Source of the DNA: Imbricaverruca yamaguchii | Taxonomy: Eukaryota; Arthropoda; Thecostraca; Neoverrucidae | Direction: 5' to 3' | DNA: 64,000 bases | Assembly (NCBI GenBank): GCA_034440575.1 | Contig: JAOTOL010001246.1 | Location: 356,001-420,000, forward strand | Shown: piece by piece, positions 61,126 through 64,000 of the stretch | Layout: each line of letters begins with the position of its first letter | Numbering within the stretch: the stretch's first letter is position 1 | Program-made: the position numbers and the translations under genes | Notes under the pieces: generated by a model | What the model was told of the DNA's origin: nothing | The model's input: only the letters and a program-made list of their open reading frames with translations | The model's database searches: none

Positions 61126-61360
61126 ATATACGGAAAGCTGTCCGTTGTTTTTCAGCCTGATTTGTTGCTTAATTGGGAATTCGTTTCAGTCAGATACGCC
61201 CATGGCGTTTTCCCCATCATGACAGCCACACGCGGTGTTGACGTCTTCCGAAGAATTCCTCTAAACCCGACAAATGAGTCGACCTCACCGGTGGCTTAGA
61301 GATGAGGTAGTTGCAAAAAGTTTCTGAACATAAATTGCTATAACATGTTCGACTTTTTAA

Positions 61361-62068
61361 CCCGTCTTTCTGGTCAAATCCTCACACCCCGTCTCTGGGG
61401 GGGTTGAAGACCCCCTCTAAAATCCAAACTAAGCATCGCACGAAAATGAAAGAGGTGTCAGCAGAAAGCGCTCTACGAGTAGGGTCCGGGTCCACCCTCC
61501 AAAACAATTTCCCCCAAAAGTGACGTCACCATGGGGGCTAGATTTTCACGACTTTTCACGACTTACATTGTTTTTCACTCTGGGAAGTTCATTTTGGGGG
61601 ATATAGGAAAAAATTACTTGAAATGAGAAAAGGACATCGAAATCGACCAAGGCTATATTTTTCTGAACGCGCCAAAAATATTTTCTCTTTTTTTTTTTGG
61701 GGGGGGGAATTTCAAAATTTTGAGTTTTCAAGTTTTCTTGAATTTTCCTTTTCCAATGAGTAGAGCAGACTGAGAAACTTTTTGGAAGTCAACTTGCCCT
61801 AATAAAAAATGTTTACTTTAGCCAGAATCCTGTATTCGAACTGCAATTCGGCAAGCACGCAAAATGTATGTGTAGTGAAAAACGAAAAAAAAAATTCCAC
61901 TCGTACGTTTTATTGCGTCCGTAAAGATAAGCAAACGCTGAAAGTTTTATTAAAATATCTGTATCCGTTAAAGAGTGACGTCTGGTTGAACTTTCTTGGA
62001 GGTGACCTCACTTGACCTTGACTAACTCGGGGGCGGTTGAAGACCCCCCCCCCCCGAGACGGTACGGG
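61361..62068 (+). mobile_element. TTAA-flanked element of a second family (CCCGT ends)
   Basis: TTAA at 61357-61360 and 62069-62072 flanks CCCGT...ACGGG. Just inside, GGGGGGGTTGAAGACCCCC (left, about 61400) and GGGGGCGGTTGAAGACCCCC (right, about 62030) are similar blocks, and GTCTC (left) mirrors GAGAC (right). The TIR proper is only about five bases, so the call rests on the TTAA pair plus the shared inner blocks. 708 bp, no transposase. Confidence 0.55.
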
Positions 62069-62072
62069 TTAA

Positions 62073-62412
62073 ATAACAGATTTTCCAAAGTGAGGTTAGT
62101 CTGGGTTAGGTTATGTTATGTTGGATTCTATTTCATTTTTTAAACATCTCCTTTTATACTATGTTATCTAACCCCTAGCCCACCTTTTTGTGTTCTTTGC
62201 TCACAAATTCACCTTCACACACGTTGAATTGGAATGATACATTCAAATAATTCAGAAAACACCCTAAAACATGAATTTGCTGAAAAGAATATCAGTATCA
62301 ATCAAATAACACTTCAAACAGTCACATAAAACATCTTTTGCGACCATGCAGATGTAGGCTATACCCCTTACTTCAACAAAATATGAAAAATGTACAGAAA
62401 TGGTGTGTTGTA
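62073..62412. other. No gene recognised
   Basis: AT-rich, with a GGTTAGTCTGGGTTAGG-like stretch at 62092-62112. Confidence 0.3.
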
Positions 62413-62420
62413 TGGGTCAG

Positions 62421-64000
62421 CATGGGTGTAACCAGTGATTCTAAATACGGGGGTTAGGTTAGATTACGTCGTACGTGTTAGACCCGATTTCACGATCACC
62501 ATAGAGCAATGCTGTATGTTAAACGTCGCCCTCTTGTAGCAAGAAAAACATAAAATATCGGACGATGGTTTTATGGTAGAAAATATGAACAAGCAAATTC
62601 CTTTCCCATGCTTTTCTGTTTTACGGGGACACATTTCGATGCAATGACAACCAGGGAGAATAAAGGGTCTGTAACTGAGGGCATGCACCCACACGTGGAA
62701 GGTGGCGTCCCTCAGGCTGGGATAATGCGTCCCTCTGAGAAGGTTCCAGTGTACTCGCTCGAATTTTTCAGCCTGAGGCTCCTCTATAAAATACAAAGGC
62801 ACCCCCTGGAAAGAAAGGTGCCCATTGGGGAAGGGCCGAGTGCATCCCGCCCCTCGAATTTTGCGCCCAGAGGCGCCCCTTCAGGCGCTTTCACGGTGGG
62901 ACCGCTCCAAAGAAATGGCACCTATCCAGGCGCCCACCCATGCCCACATGACAATTCTTGGGTTCTACACCTGAGTACAACATTGTTGTCCTGCGATTAT
63001 GAACTCGGGCTAGTTGTAAAATTGTACGCATCCACGTGTGGCTTCTCTTACAAATTTGACTACTTCCGTTCAACCATAATGAGGAAAGCGAACAAACTGA
63101 AAAAGTTATACATTTTATATATCCGGAACAGCAATGCGGCAGGATAAATTAAAACCAGCAATGAGAGCACTGCCCGAGCTGGTTATGGCGGATTTCTTGG
63201 GGAGCCCCTGGTCATATAGAATACGAGTACTTGTTATCACAAAGGCTGCAAACAAACATATATTTGACCCTCCTGTTCCTATTACACTGAATCATTGCAT
63301 ACACGCCGGACCTTCGACATCTTCGAAATTATTTCGATATCTCAACATTCTGATACCGTACGGCAAGCCACGTCGAATGACACCGACGTAATGCAATTTG
63401 AAGCCATAGTCACGAAACGCGAGGACTCTGAAATTAAACTAATCCTTGACCTTGAGGCATCATCTGACATGTCCCTGGCTGAAATGCTACTCCAGAGTTG
63501 CCCACGGGCTATCTCTTGATACCAAGCATGGGTAGCTTTGTGAGAAAACGAAGAAACTTGGGCGACAGAAAAAATGAGTTTGACTTTTTACTTTTAAAAT
63601 TTATGTGATTCCTGAACAGTTTGATAGATTACGACATGGCACGTCGAATGACTCCACTTGATGAAAGTTGAAGACATAGTGACGAGGCGCGAGGACTTCG
63701 AACCATTTAAGGTAACCTTCGGCCTTATAGTTTGATATTGACATGTCCCGGTTTGAAATGTTGCTTCAGGTGCACCACGGGTCATTGCTTGGTACCAGAT
63801 GTGGGTAGGTTAGGGCGAAGAAAAAAATGGCTTTGGAAATTAGTTCTATTTGGTTGCATTATAATATTTCACAAGCCACGTAGAGTGACGCCCACTTGGT
63901 GCAAATTAAAACCATACTGGCGAATTGCGAGGACTTAAAAATTCAAATTAGCATTTAACCTTTAGGTTTGACCTTGACGTATCCCGGTTTCAAAGTGTTA
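62421..64000 (+). mobile_element. Second copy of the 9443-17765 TIR element, cut by the window end
   Basis: Starts CATGGGTGTAACCAGTGATTC and follows the first copy block by block: GATTTCACGATCACCATAGA (62488), GGCGTCCCTCAGGC (62703), GGCGCCCCTTCAGG (62872), GCGGATTTCTTGGGGAGCCC (63188) and the monomers with anchors at 63369, 63640 and 63877. It lacks about 230 bp present near the left end of copy one (9460-9730). At 63784 it has the uninterrupted target site for the LINE of copy one. The right end is beyond the window. Confidence 0.88.

Overview
This is an animal nuclear genomic window made almost entirely of interspersed and tandem repeats. I found no host protein-coding gene that I can name. 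Non-LTR retrotransposons of three kinds, a tRNA-derived SINE, dense dinucleotide microsatellites, GTTAGG-like runs and a hAT-like transposase of a type I associate with arthropods together suggest an invertebrate, probably an arthropod and possibly a crustacean. The taxon is an inference.

Layout. 1-9.4 kb: a 5'-truncated CR1-like LINE (672-1876), an intact non-autonomous hAT-like element with 8-bp target duplication (2224-3059) and a 24-bp minisatellite (4688-5710). 9.4-17.8 kb: a three-level nest. A TIR element carrying ~250-bp tandem monomers (9443-17765) was hit by a CR1-like LINE (11112-16197), which was hit by a TTAA-flanked element (14671-16013) that itself looks self-nested. 17.8-28.5 kb: more hAT-like and TTAA elements, a SINE inside one arm of a 200-bp direct repeat that flanks a GC-rich LINE remnant with a restriction-like endonuclease, and small tandem duplications. 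28.6-33.5 kb: a near full-length minus-strand copy of the CR1-like LINE, with a coiled-coil plus SGNH-esterase ORF1, a decayed ORF2, and a tandemly duplicated 5' region. 33.5-45 kb: mostly unrecognised sequence with one perfect hAT-like MITE (36437-37263) and one TTAA element (37430-38425). 45.2-48.1 kb: a decayed LINE of a second family. 50.07-53.81 kb: an almost complete autonomous hAT-like transposon with ~300-bp inverted repeats and a 590-codon transposase ORF. 54-57.8 kb: a cluster of unrelated minisatellites and a fold-back. 61.4-64 kb: another TTAA element and a second copy of the 9443-17765 element, cut by the window end.

The main value of the window is its transposon stratigraphy: several insertions can be proved from empty sites present elsewhere in the same window, and relative ages follow from nesting. 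The best candidate for a poorly described system is the 50-54 kb transposon, with the TTAA families (rich in AGGTCA motifs) and the monomer-bearing TIR element next.
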